From Pseudomonas fluorescens (lineage in GTDB: Bacteria > Pseudomonadota > Gammaproteobacteria > Pseudomonadales > Pseudomonadaceae): a stretch of DNA of 64,000 nucleotides. The stretch is taken from the NCBI RefSeq assembly GCF_003732425.1, contig NZ_MOBX01000003.1:310001-374000 (forward strand). The letters are read 5' to 3'. Below the pieces are notes generated by a model that worked only from the letters and a program-made list of their open reading frames with translations, was not told the DNA's origin and made no database searches. Shown here piece by piece: positions 43,781 through 51,421 of this stretch. How positions within the stretch are numbered: the stretch's first letter is position 1; every line of letters starts with the position of its first letter. Made by a program: the position numbers and the translations under genes.

Positions 43781-45624
43781 ACCGTTCCCGTTTGCTGATG
43801 AGCCTGGGCCTGTGTGCCGGGCTGGCCGCGTGCAGTTCTGCGCAGGTGGCCAACAAGGAAGCCGCCGACCTGATTGATCAGGGGCAGTACGAGGCGGGGC
43901 TGGCCCGGATCGAGGAAGGTCTGCGTGAAAATCCTCGCGACACCGAATTGCATCTGCTGCTCAACAGCGGCCGCGCCAAAGCGATCACGGCATTGCTGAC
44001 GGCCGGCGACACCGACCGCTCGCGCCGCGACTTCGCTTCGGCGCGCACCGCTTACATGCGCGTGCTGACCATCGAACCGAACAACCGCCGCGCCCAGGAT
44101 GCCCTGAAGCAGCTCGAATACTTGCGCACCATGGACGAGAAACTCGAGCTGGCCCGTGGTGACCTGCGTCGCGGCGACATCTACGGCGCGGATCGTCAGG
44201 TCAAACAGATCCTCGAACTCGACCCGGCCAACGAAGGCGCGCTGGAGCTGCAAGGCAACATTCGTCTGGTGCAGAGCCGCAACGTGATTGCCTATCCGCA
44301 ACTGCGCACCAAGCTCGATCGCCCGGTCACCCTGGAGTTTCGTGACGCCAACCTGAAGACCATTTTCGAAGTGCTGTCGCAGGTCGCCGGGCTGAATTTC
44401 ATCTTCGACAAAGACCTGCGCCCGGACATGAAAGCGACGATTTTCGTGCGTGATGTGCGCATCGAAGACGCCGTGACCTTGCTGCTGCAACAGAACCAGT
44501 TGCACCAGAAAGTGGTGAACGAAAACACCTTGCTGATCTACCCGGATTCGCCACAGAAAGTGAAGGATTACCAGGAACTGGTGATGCGCACCTTCTACCT
44601 GACCAGCATCGACGCCAACACCGCGCTGAATATGGTGAAAACCATGCTCAAGACCCGCGACGTGTTCGTCGACGAACGCCTCAACACCCTGACCATGCGC
44701 GACACCGAAGACGCGATCCGCATGGCGGAAAAACTTCTGCAATCGCAAGACCAGTCCAACCCGGAAGTGGTGCTCGAAGTTGAAGTGATGGAAGTCGCCA
44801 CCCAGCGCATTCTCGACCTTGGTCTGCAATGGCCGAACACCTTTGGCGTGGTCAACAGCGACGGTTCGGCGGTGACCCTGCTTGATCAACTCAAAGGCAT
44901 CAACTCCAGCCGTATCAGCATCTCGCCATCGCCACAAGCCAAGATCAACGCGCAGGACAACGACATCAACACCCTCGCCAGCCCCGTGATTCGGGTCAGC
45001 AACCGTGAGCAGGCGCGCATCCACATCGGTCAGCGCGTGCCGATTATCAGCGCCACTTCGGTGCCTTCAACCCAAGGCCCGGTGATCACTGAAAGCGTCA
45101 CTTACCTGGATGTCGGTCTGAAACTCGAAGTGCAACCGACCGTGCACCTGAACAACGAAGTAGCGATCAAGATCGCTCTGGAAGTGAGTAACGCCACTCC
45201 GCTGGAACCGACCCGCCAAGGCACGATTCCGGTGCAGGTCGACACCCGCAACGCGCAGACCACTCTGCGCCTGCACGACGGCGAAACGCAGATCCTCGCC
45301 GGCCTGATGCGCAATGACCACGGCGCCACTGGCAACAAGATTCCGGGCCTGGGTGATATTCCTGGCATCGGCCGGCTGTTTGGCAGCAACAAGGACACCG
45401 TCGGCAAATCGGAGCTGGTGCTGTCGATCACCCCACGAATCGTGCGCAACCTGCCGTATCAGAGTCCGTCGGACATGGAGTTCTCCACCGGTACCGAAAC
45501 CAGCATGCACATTCAGGCACCGGATCGCTCGCAGAGTTACGTGATGCCATCGCCTGCCGCGCAGCCGCGTGCAGTCGGTGAATCGGCCGTGGCCACCACC
45601 CGTGTCACCGTCGAGAAGCCTTGA
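43777..45624 (+). CDS. gspD: secretin (GspD-like) with N-terminal TPR region
   Basis: A 615-residue outer-membrane secretin. It is a lipoprotein (lipobox LCAGLAACSS). Residues about 25-165 are TPR-like repeats (GQYEAGLARIEEGLRENPRDTELHLLL). Then come an N0/STN domain (LDRPVTLEFRDANLKTIFEVLSQVAGLNF), an N1-type domain, and the secretin core with VPIISATSVPSTQGPVITESVTYLDVGLKLEVQPTVH and DGETQILAGLMRNDHGATGNKIPGLGDIPGIGRLFGS. The fused TPR and small size differ from canonical GspD and resemble MshL/other type IV-filament-linked secretins. It would form the channel for the exported oxidases or curli components. Confidence 0.92.
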   Translation: MNRSRLLMSLGLCAGLAACSSAQVANKEAADLIDQGQYEAGLARIEEGLRENPRDTELHLLLNSGRAKAITALLTAGDTDRSRRDFASARTAYMRVLTIEPNNRRAQDALKQLEYLRTMDEKLELARGDLRRGDIYGADRQVKQILELDPANEGALELQGNIRLVQSRNVIAYPQLRTKLDRPVTLEFRDANLKTIFEVLSQVAGLNFIFDKDLRPDMKATIFVRDVRIEDAVTLLLQQNQLHQKVVNENTLLIYPDSPQKVKDYQELVMRTFYLTSIDANTALNMVKTMLKTRDVFVDERLNTLTMRDTEDAIRMAEKLLQSQDQSNPEVVLEVEVMEVATQRILDLGLQWPNTFGVVNSDGSAVTLLDQLKGINSSRISISPSPQAKINAQDNDINTLASPVIRVSNREQARIHIGQRVPIISATSVPSTQGPVITESVTYLDVGLKLEVQPTVHLNNEVAIKIALEVSNATPLEPTRQGTIPVQVDTRNAQTTLRLHDGETQILAGLMRNDHGATGNKIPGLGDIPGIGRLFGSNKDTVGKSELVLSITPRIVRNLPYQSPSDMEFSTGTETSMHIQAPDRSQSYVMPSPAAQPRAVGESAVATTRVTVEKP

Positions 45625-45626
45625 TC

Positions 45627-46100
45627 ATGAACGCCTCCCAGCGCGGTTTTACCTTGATCGAAGTCGTGGTGACGCTGGCCCTGGTCGGCCTGTTGGCGAG
45701 CATGGCCGCGCCACTGACCGAGACCGTGGTGCGTCGCGGCAAGGAGCAGGAATTGCGCAACGCGTTGTACCAGATTCGCGATGGCATCGACGCCTATAAA
45801 CGCGCGTTCGATGCCGGCTACATCGAGAAGTCGCTGAACAGCAGCGGCTACCCGCCGAACCTGCAAGTGCTGGTCGAAGGCGTGCGCGATGTGCGCAGCG
45901 CGAAGGGCGCCAAGTTCTACTTTTTACGCCGCATCCCGCGTGACCCGCTGGTGCCGGCCAAACGTGATGACGAAGGGGGTTGGGGCGTGCGCGCCTACAA
46001 CAGTTCGGCTCAGAACCCGCGCGATGGCGAGGACGTGTTCGACGTCTACTCCACGGCGCGCGGGAAAGGCCTCAACGGCATCGCCTACCGCGAGTGGTGA
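45627..46100 (+). CDS. pseudopilin 1
   Basis: A 157-residue prepilin-like protein: cleavage motif RGFTLIEVVVTLALVGLLASMAAPLTE with Glu at +5, then a domain with IRDGIDAYKRAFDAGYIE and FYFLRRIPRDPLVPA. This is the GspG-like/minor pseudopilin pattern lacking disulphides. It begins three bases after the secretin stop. It should be processed by a prepilin peptidase encoded elsewhere. Confidence 0.9.
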   Translation: MNASQRGFTLIEVVVTLALVGLLASMAAPLTETVVRRGKEQELRNALYQIRDGIDAYKRAFDAGYIEKSLNSSGYPPNLQVLVEGVRDVRSAKGAKFYFLRRIPRDPLVPAKRDDEGGWGVRAYNSSAQNPRDGEDVFDVYSTARGKGLNGIAYREW

Positions 46101-46105
46101 ACCTC

Positions 46106-46480
46106 ATGCGCCGGGAAAAAGGTTTTACCTTGCTGGAGCTGATGGTGGTGATGGCGATCATCGCCACGCTCATGACCATCGCGCTGCCGCGCTACTTCAA
46201 CAGCCTTGAAGCGTCGAAGGAAACCACGCTGCGCCAAAGCCTGTCGGCGATGCGTGAGGCACTGGATCACTTCTACGGCGACACCGGTCGCTACCCCGAT
46301 TCCATCGAACAACTGATCGAACAACGTTACTTGCGCAGCGCACCACTGGACCCGATCACCGAACGCAAAGACCAGTGGGTACTGATCGCGCCACCGGACG
46401 GCGTCGCCGGTGGCGTGGCCGACATCAAAAGCGGTGCTACCGGGAGGGCGCGTGATGGCAGCCAGTATGCCGAGTGGTAA
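46106..46480 (+). CDS. pseudopilin 2
   Basis: A 124-residue pseudopilin with MRREKGFTLLELMVVMAIIATLM and a short C domain (ALDHFYGDTGRYPDSIEQLIEQRYLRSAPLDPITERKDQWVLI). The pattern is closer to GspG/PilE-like pseudopilins. A GTG at 46097 is an alternative start; the ATG at 46106 gives the classical short leader. It overlaps the next gene by 26 bases. Confidence 0.9.
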   Translation: MRREKGFTLLELMVVMAIIATLMTIALPRYFNSLEASKETTLRQSLSAMREALDHFYGDTGRYPDSIEQLIEQRYLRSAPLDPITERKDQWVLIAPPDGVAGGVADIKSGATGRARDGSQYAEW

Positions 46481-46994
46481 TCGCGCGCAGCAGGGTGGTT
46501 TTACGTACCTGGGCGTGCTGTTCCTGATCGTCGTGATGGGCATGGGCCTGGCCAGTGCCGGCGAGTTGTGGTCGACCGCGTCGCGCCGTGACCGGGAGCG
46601 CCAGTTGCTCTGGGTCGGTACCCAATACGCCCAGGCGTTGCGCAGCTACTACCGCAGTTCGCCGGGGTTGGCGCAGTACCCGAAAGAATTGGTCGACCTG
46701 CTCGACGATCAACGTTTTCCCGAGGCGAAGCATCACCTGCGCCAGCTCTATCCGGACCCGATCGGCCAAGGTGAATGGGCGCTGCAACGCGGTTTCGACG
46801 GACGCATCACCGGCCTCAACAGCCCGTCGACGGAGCTGCCATTGAAGCAGGCGGACTTCCCGACGCAGTGGTCGGATTTCGAAGGCATGCAGCGTTATTC
46901 GGACTGGCAGTTTGTTGCCGAAAAAGCCTTCCTTGAGGGCACCAATGGCCCGGCCAAAGGCCAGTCGAACTTGCCGCAGGCGTTGCAGCCATGA
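46455..46994 (+). CDS. pseudopilin 3 with non-canonical cleavage region
   Basis: A 179-residue protein: MAASMPSGNRAQQGGFTYLGVLFLIVVMGMGLASAGELW. The class III leader and hydrophobic helix are present, but the usual Glu at +5 is replaced (GFTYLGV), as in some GspK/GspX-like minor pseudopilins. The C-terminal domain is YRSSPGLAQYPKELVDLLDDQRFPEAKHHLRQLYPDPIGQGEW. GGGAGGG precedes the ATG at 46455. It ends in an ATGA overlap with csgE, tying the two systems together. Confidence 0.85.
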   Translation: MAASMPSGNRAQQGGFTYLGVLFLIVVMGMGLASAGELWSTASRRDRERQLLWVGTQYAQALRSYYRSSPGLAQYPKELVDLLDDQRFPEAKHHLRQLYPDPIGQGEWALQRGFDGRITGLNSPSTELPLKQADFPTQWSDFEGMQRYSDWQFVAEKAFLEGTNGPAKGQSNLPQALQP

Positions 46995-47383
46995 GCCGCC
47001 AGTGGATGTGCGCGCTGATCCTCACCGCTGTGGCGTGCTGCGCCCACGCCGCTGAAGAAGACGAAATGATGGGCTTCATCGTCGACGACACGATCTCGCA
47101 CATCGGCCACGACTTTTACTACTCGTTCAGTGAACGCCTGCGCGACACCAGCCCGATGGATTTCAACCTGGTGGTGCGCGAGCGCCCCGACGCGCGCTGG
47201 GGCAGCCTGGTGACCGTGGAATATCAGCAACGCCTGGTGTATCGACGCTTCCTGCCGCCGAACACCGTGGAACTGAAGGACGAGGCCTACGCGGCCGCCG
47301 ACTGGGTTCGACGCCAGGTAGTCCAGCGCAAGCTGGAGGCTCTGTTGCAGGACACCACCGACCTTGAGAAGGACGAACTATGA
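46991..47383 (+). CDS. csgE: curli assembly protein CsgE
   Basis: A 130-residue periplasmic protein. The signal peptide is MCALILTAVACCAHA; the mature part has the CsgE pattern GFIVDDTISHIGHDFYYSFSERLR, FNLVVRERPDARWGSLVTVEYQQRLVYRRFLPP. CsgE binds CsgG and delivers curlin subunits to it. It overlaps the third pseudopilin and csgF by four bases each, so it is translated in the same operon as the secretion apparatus. Confidence 0.9.
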   Translation: MSRQWMCALILTAVACCAHAAEEDEMMGFIVDDTISHIGHDFYYSFSERLRDTSPMDFNLVVRERPDARWGSLVTVEYQQRLVYRRFLPPNTVELKDEAYAAADWVRRQVVQRKLEALLQDTTDLEKDEL

Positions 47384-47811
47384 ACAGCACAACGTTCTCA
47401 CGGCGCAGCGGATTCTGGATCTCGGGTTTGTTGATCGGGCTCGCCAGCGCCGCGGCTGTCCAGGCCACTGAACTGGTCTACACACCGGTCAACCCGTCGT
47501 TCGGCGGCAACCCGTTGAACGGCACCTGGTTGCTCAATAACGCCCAGGCGCAAAACGATTACGACGACCCGGACCTCAAGAGCCGCTCGACCGTGGCCGG
47601 CACGTCGGCGCTGGAGCGCTTCACCAGTCAATTGCAATCGCGGCTGCTAGGGCAGTTGCTGGACAACATCTCCACTGGCAACACGGGGAGCCTGTCCACT
47701 GACTCTTTTATCGTCAACGTCATCGACGACTCCGGGGCACTGAGCATAGAAGTGACCGACCGAGCGACCGGTGAGGTTTCGGAAATTCAGGTGAACGGCC
47801 TCAACCCATGA
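47380..47811 (+). CDS. csgF: curli assembly protein CsgF
   Basis: A 143-residue secreted protein. After a signal peptide (LLIGLASAAAVQA) comes the conserved CsgF opening TELVYTPVNPSFGGNPLNGTWLLNNAQAQNDYDDPD, which inserts into CsgG in E. coli. The C-terminal half is FTSQLQSRLLGQLLDNI and FIVNVIDDSGALSIEVTD. It positions curlin nucleation at the cell surface. Start and csgE stop overlap as ATGA. Confidence 0.92.
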   Translation: MNSTTFSRRSGFWISGLLIGLASAAAVQATELVYTPVNPSFGGNPLNGTWLLNNAQAQNDYDDPDLKSRSTVAGTSALERFTSQLQSRLLGQLLDNISTGNTGSLSTDSFIVNVIDDSGALSIEVTDRATGEVSEIQVNGLNP

Positions 47812-47840
47812 CGGGCTGACGGTTCCGGGGAGTGACGGAC

Positions 47841-48701
47841 ATGAAAAAGATCATCGCGCTAGGGCTGCTGTTGGCGACATTACAAGGGTGCAGTCTGCGT
47901 GAGCCGATGTCGGCCGAGCAGGACACCGAGACTCCGACCCTGACCCCCAGGGCCTCGACTTATTACGACTTGCTGAAGATGCCGCGCCCCAAGGGGCGGT
48001 TGATGGCGGTGGTGTACGGCTTCCGTGACCAGACCGGGCAGTACAAGCCGACGCCGGCGAGTTCGTTTTCCACCAGCGTGACCCAGGGCGCGGCCTCGAT
48101 GTTGATGGACGCGATGCAGGCCAGTGGCTGGTTTGTCGTGCTGGAGCGGGAAGGGCTGCAGAACCTGCTGACCGAGCGCAAGATCATTCGTGCGTCGCAG
48201 AAGAAGCCGAATACGCCGGTAAATATTCAGGGTGAACTGCCACCGTTGCAGGCGGCGAACATGATGCTTGAGGGCGGGATCATTGCGTATGACACCAATG
48301 TGCGTAGCGGTGGGGAAGGGGCGCGGTATCTGGGGATTGATATTTCCCGGGAGTATCGGGTGGATCAGGTGACCGTCAACTTGCGTGCGGTGGATGTGCG
48401 CAGTGGGCAGGTGTTGTCGAATGTGATGACCAGCAAGACGATTTATTCGGTGGCGCGCAGTGCCGGGGTGTTCAAGTTTATCGAGTTCAAGAAGTTGCTC
48501 GAAGCCGAGGTGGGTTATACGACGAATGAGCCGGCGCAGTTGTGTGTGTTGTCGGCGATTGAGGCGGCGGTGGGGCATATGGTGGCGCAGGGGATTGAGC
48601 GGCGGTTGTGGCAGGTGGCGGGGGACGCTTCTGTGCCTTCGCAGGATGATGTGTTGAATCGGTATTTGAGCCAGAACAAGGTGGATCCGGAGGCGGAGTG
48701 A
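47841..48701 (+). CDS. csgG: curli secretion channel CsgG
   Basis: A 286-residue outer-membrane lipoprotein channel. The lipobox is LLLATLQGCSLREP. The CsgG domain shows MAVVYGFRDQTGQYKP, SFSTSVTQGAASMLMDAMQASGWFVVLEREGLQNLLTERKIIRA and YDTNVRSGGEGARYLGIDISREYRVDQVTVNLRAVDVRSGQVL. It forms the nonameric pore for curlins. The ATG at 47841 follows GGGGAG; a GTG at 47832 is in frame. It is the last gene of the operon that began at 39078. Confidence 0.95.
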   Translation: MKKIIALGLLLATLQGCSLREPMSAEQDTETPTLTPRASTYYDLLKMPRPKGRLMAVVYGFRDQTGQYKPTPASSFSTSVTQGAASMLMDAMQASGWFVVLEREGLQNLLTERKIIRASQKKPNTPVNIQGELPPLQAANMMLEGGIIAYDTNVRSGGEGARYLGIDISREYRVDQVTVNLRAVDVRSGQVLSNVMTSKTIYSVARSAGVFKFIEFKKLLEAEVGYTTNEPAQLCVLSAIEAAVGHMVAQGIERRLWQVAGDASVPSQDDVLNRYLSQNKVDPEAE

Positions 48702-48753
48702 ACGTGGCGGCCTTCGGGCCGACCAGGTTCTTGCAGATGTACCCAGTTCCCAC

Positions 48754-48777
48754 TGTGGGAGCGAGCCTGCTCGCGAA
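48754..48777. repeat. single REP
   Basis: One copy of TGTGGGAGCGAGCCTGCTCG...AA about 50 bases after csgG, without an inverted partner. Confidence 0.85.
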
Positions 48778-48842
48778 GGCTTTTTGTCAGGCGGCGGGGT
48801 TCTTTTTGACTGAGTACATATCCGTTTCTGCGGTAACGGCTG

Positions 48843-49165
48843 CTTAGGGTTCCGCCCTTACGGCGGGTCACTTTTTCCAGACGCCGAAAAAGTAACCAAA
48901 AAGGCTTGCTCCTACGTGCGGCCCGCTCGCTAAAGCTCGGGGTTCCTTCGCTCCGGGATCGATCCGGGCGCAGCGCCTACGGTTTGCTTCGCTGCACCTC
49001 CTCTCGCTGTGTTTGGCTGCGCCAAACGGTCGCTGCGCTCCCACGCCCGGATCAATCCCTCCACTCAGCCTTCCGACGTCGCCCGTGGATCAAGATCAAA
49101 AGCTGCAGCCGAGCTAACGCTCATCCTGTTGAGTGGGGCGGCTTTGCCGCTTGGGTTGTACGCAC
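48843..49165. repeat. long Pseudomonas intergenic repeat, no gene seen
   Basis: A roughly 320-bp stretch beginning near GTTCCGCCCTTACGGCGGGT, with small palindromes (for example TTTGGCTGCGCCAAA). I recall such sequence as an interspersed intergenic repeat of fluorescens-group genomes. Short open frames across it have no recognisable product. Its activity is unknown. Confidence 0.6.
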
Positions 49166-49173
49166 ACTAAAGC

Positions 49174-49266
49174 TGTGGGAGCGAGCTTGCTCGCGATAGC
49201 TATCTCTCAGACACAGTAGCTATTGCGGATGTACCCAAATCCTTGTGGGAGCTGGCTTGCCAGCGA
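49174..49266. repeat. REP and a REP-like TGTGGGAGCTGGCTTGCCAGCGA copy
   Basis: A REP variant (TGTGGGAGCGAGCTTGCTCG, 49174-49196) and, in direct orientation, a related palindrome with core GCTGGCTTGCCAGC (49244-49266). They belong to two repeat subfamilies. Confidence 0.8.
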
Positions 49267-49312
49267 TGGCGATCTATGAGCCCACCAATTCCCGCCGGTT
49301 GCACACATTCAC

Positions 49313-49404
49313 TGTAGGAGCTGCCGAAGGCTGCGATCTTTTGACTTTGATTTTTTAAGATGAATATCAAGATCAAAAGATCGCAGCCTTCGGCAGCTCC
49401 TACA
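49313..49404. repeat. inverted repeat, TGTAGGAGCTGCCGAAGGCTG family
   Basis: Near-perfect arms of about 34 bases (TGTAGGAGCTGCCGAAGGCT ... and its complement) with a short AT-rich loop. It stands alone in the gap before the second small DUF6124-like gene. Confidence 0.88.
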
Positions 49405-49487
49405 CATGCGTATTTCAATCCTGAATGTTTAAAGGATGTTTCGATTTTGCAGAACCTTCCCACAAGGTTTTCAGGTTGTCCGTCGGA

Positions 49488-49747
49488 CGTCCGCTCTCTA
49501 GCCTGTGTTCGTCGCTGCCAATTCAGCGGCCGGGCGTGGAAACCCGAGTAACTACAGAGCGCACAAGCGCCATTCATAACGTATCCTTGCGCACACTGTG
49601 TGCACTTTGTTATGGCGGCTGTGCGTGGGAGACCTTGTGTCTGCCGGGTTGCCTCTGTCCCGGGTTTCCAACCTGCGTACAGCTGCCACCTATTCGCTTG
49701 GAAACCGAATGGGGGCCAGCTATAACCGTCATACAGGGTAAATAATC
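49488..49747 (+). promoter_or_regulatory. structured 5' leader, copy B
   Basis: It matches leader A in layout: hairpin CGCTG/CAGCG (about 49512-49529), hairpin CGGG/CCCG with GTGGAAA in its loop (49531-49546), conserved TATGGCGGCTGT, a 16-bp helix (49614-49629 with 49672-49687) holding two inner hairpins (AGAC/GTCT and CCGGG/CCCGG with loop TTGCCTCTGT), and hairpin ATTCG/CGAAT (49692-49710) whose loop holds TGGAAAC. GGTTTCCA at 49663-49670 is complementary to TGGAAACC at 49537-49544 and again at 49699-49706. The helix differs from copy A at several positions but keeps pairing. I do not know a name for this RNA. Confidence 0.75.
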
Positions 49748-50122
49748 ATGAAAAAACCAACGCCCAATCCGCCAGAATCAGAAATCACCACCGAAACCAC
49801 ATCCCCCTACGCCTCAGTCGACAGCAGAAAACTCCACGAAGCCGCCGACCGTGCGCTCGATTACTACCTGAATCCTTCCGCTCCGATCATGTCCAGTACC
49901 AACGAGCCGGAGTCCATGTACTTCGCCAACCCCAGGTACAACACCGAGTGTCTGCTGGCCAACGCCAGCGAAACCCTCGGCTCGGCCAGTGAAATGCTCA
50001 ACAACTTCGCTGCTTTGCTGCCGCCCTCACACCGCAAAACCGCGCTCGGTATCGCACAAGTCGTGATGCTGGGTGAACTGGCAGTCAACCAGGCCCTTGA
50101 TCACGTAGAACTGCACGAATAA
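49748..50122 (+). CDS. small DUF6124-like protein, copy B
   Basis: A 124-residue paralogue of the protein at 15299. The shared blocks are the opening KPTPNPPESE, TSPYASVDSRKLHEAADRALDYYL, ECLLANASETLGSASEMLNNFAALLPPSHRKTALGIAQVVMLGELAVNQALD. The middle part differs. There is no signal peptide. It is preceded by the structured leader and AGGGTAAATAATC. The function of the family is unknown. Confidence 0.87.
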   Translation: MKKPTPNPPESEITTETTSPYASVDSRKLHEAADRALDYYLNPSAPIMSSTNEPESMYFANPRYNTECLLANASETLGSASEMLNNFAALLPPSHRKTALGIAQVVMLGELAVNQALDHVELHE

Positions 50123-50135
50123 CCCCACCCCCCCC

Positions 50136-50268
50136 TGTGGCGAGGGAGCTTGCTCCCGCTGGGTTGCGAAGCAACCCCAAACCCCGCGAACGCGGTTTGC
50201 CAGACAAACCGCAATCAGCAGGTTTACAACGACTGAGTCGCCGAGCGGGAGCAAGCTCCCTCGCCACA
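50136..50268. repeat. inverted repeat, TGTGGCGAGGGAGCTTGCTCCCGC family
   Basis: Two inverted GGGAGCTTGCTCCC repeats about 80 bases apart, with small internal stems (GGTTGCGAAGCAACC, CCGCGAACGCGG). They fill the gap between the small gene and the antitoxin-like fragment. Confidence 0.88.
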
Positions 50269-50340
50269 ATTGTTCCAGGTCAACTCAAGAGTGCGATCCG
50301 AGAAGAGGGACCGCGTTTTCACATTCAGCACGGAGGCACC

Positions 50341-50568
50341 ATTGATCCCCTGTTTTCCACAACCATTGCAGCGTTCGAAAGCGAAGAGCAGGCCGCCAGT
50401 TATGACCGTTGGCTTCGTGCCAAAGTCCAGAAGTCGCTCTATGATTCGCGCCCCAGCATTCCGAATCAGCAGGTAATGGCAGAGATGAAGGCATTGATGG
50501 CGGAACGGCGAATCAAACATGAGGCTCGTGAGGCGTTGCGCAAGGAAGACACAGCGCCTTCGGGTTGA
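50341..50568 (+). pseudogene. solitary antitoxin-like sequence without a normal start codon
   Basis: A 75-codon frame closely matching the real antitoxin at 50905: EEQAASYDRWLRAKVQKSLYDSRPSIPNQQVMAEMKALM. A ribosome site GGAGGCACC is kept at the same distance as in the true antitoxin, but where that gene has ATG this one has ATT (ATTGATCCC against ATGATCGAC). Either it uses the rare ATT start or it is a dead copy. It has no toxin beside it. A longer frame exists but runs through the upstream palindromic repeat. Confidence 0.6.
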
Positions 50569-50580
50569 TCGCTCACAATA

Positions 50581-50613
50581 AAAAACCGCGCTCCTGAAGG
50601 ACGCGCGGTTTTT
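50581..50613. terminator. bidirectional terminator
   Basis: Stem AAAAACCGCGC / GCGCGGTTTTT (11 bp) with an 11-base loop, between the antitoxin-like fragment and the toxin gene that converge on it. Confidence 0.92.
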
Positions 50614-50630
50614 ATCGTTTTACAGATGGC

Positions 50631-50924
50631 TTAGAGGGAGTCGCGTCGCGGATACTCCTGACGCGCATGCAGAACGTTCACGATCTCTATCCGATCCGTC
50701 ACTCGATAAATGATCAGATAGCTGGAATTGACAACGATCTCCCGAGTGCCGGTGATCCGGCCTGATCGATAGAGATAGGGATGATCAGGAAGATAAGCTA
50801 TGGCTTTTCCAACTGCCTTCAAGATCTCCTTGGCTGCTCCAACATTCCTTTCGACTATGTATTCGAGCACTGTTACCAGCTTCGCCCGTGCTTCGGGCCT
50901 CCACTCAATCGGCCTCGAAACCAT
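50631..50924 (-). CDS. ParE/RelE-family toxin
   Basis: A 97-residue toxin of the ParE/RelE superfamily: IEWRPEARAKLVTVLEYIVERNVGAAKEILKAVGKAIAYLPDHPYLYRSGRITGTREIVVNSSYLIIYRVTDRIEIVNVLHARQEYP. The final basic segment (VLHARQEYP) is typical of ParE-type proteins. Its start overlaps the antitoxin end by 20 bases. A terminator lies just past its stop. Target (gyrase or ribosome) cannot be told from sequence alone. Confidence 0.93.
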   Translation of the reverse strand: MVSRPIEWRPEARAKLVTVLEYIVERNVGAAKEILKAVGKAIAYLPDHPYLYRSGRITGTREIVVNSSYLIIYRVTDRIEIVNVLHARQEYPRRDSL

Positions 50925-51111
50925 TGTCTTTTGCCTTGATCAAGGCATGTATCTCGGCCATTACTTGTTCATGCGAAAGATTCGGGCGCGGATCATCGAG
51001 AGAGGCTTGTACTTCCGCCCTGAACCAGCGGTCATAGCTCGCAGCCTGTTCCTCAGGATCAAGATCCGAGACGACTGGGCACAGTGGGTCAATCATCGTT
51101 GGGTCGATCAT
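50905..51111 (-). CDS. antitoxin ('stability determinant' type)
   Basis: A 68-residue antitoxin. MIDPTMIDPLCPVVSDLDPE is followed by AASYDRWFRAEVQASLDDPRPNLSHEQVMAEIHALI, the pattern of antitoxins commonly annotated 'stability determinant' that pair with ParE/RelE toxins. The ATG at 51111 follows GGAGGTGCC. It is the first gene of the toxin-antitoxin operon and would both neutralise the toxin and repress its promoter. Confidence 0.9.
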   Translation of the reverse strand: MIDPTMIDPLCPVVSDLDPEEQAASYDRWFRAEVQASLDDPRPNLSHEQVMAEIHALIKAKDNGFEAD

Positions 51112-51368
51112 GGCACCTCCGGGATCAATGCCTGGAAGTCTATTCGGTAAGGGGAATGTTGTCGTGGTTGTCTGGATGAGTTGCACGTCGGTCGAGCTCC
51201 GTAGGGTTCAGGTTGTCCCGAAAAATCCTAGTCTTTGCGCTTCCGACGGCCAACCGCCAGACGTGGTAGGAAAACGTTCAGCTTTTCCAGAAATCATTCC
51301 TTTTTCTGTAGGACGTGACGGGTGTGACGCTTTAAAGAGTGCGTGTCGTTGATTGGTCCTACGGACAC
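51112..51368. other. intergenic region upstream of the toxin-antitoxin operon
   Basis: It must hold the promoter of the antitoxin-toxin genes (reading left). I see no clear repeat, RNA or gene in it. Confidence 0.5.
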
Positions 51369-51403
51369 AAAAAAACCGCGACCCCCTCACCAGAGAATCG
51401 CGG
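51369..51403 (-). terminator. terminator of the curlin operon
   Basis: Read leftward: stem CCGCGA / TCGCGG with a 16-base loop, followed by seven T. It lies 18 bases after the csgA stop. Confidence 0.85.
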
Positions 51404-51421
51404 CTCATCAACACCCAACCC

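Noticed and set aside
48843..49165. Short open frames in the long intergenic repeat
   Set aside because: No ribosome site, no family resemblance, and the sequence is a recurring Pseudomonas intergenic repeat.
50137..50340. N-terminal extension of the antitoxin-like frame
   Set aside because: The added residues are translation of the GGGAGCTTGCTCCC repeat and do not resemble the antitoxin.
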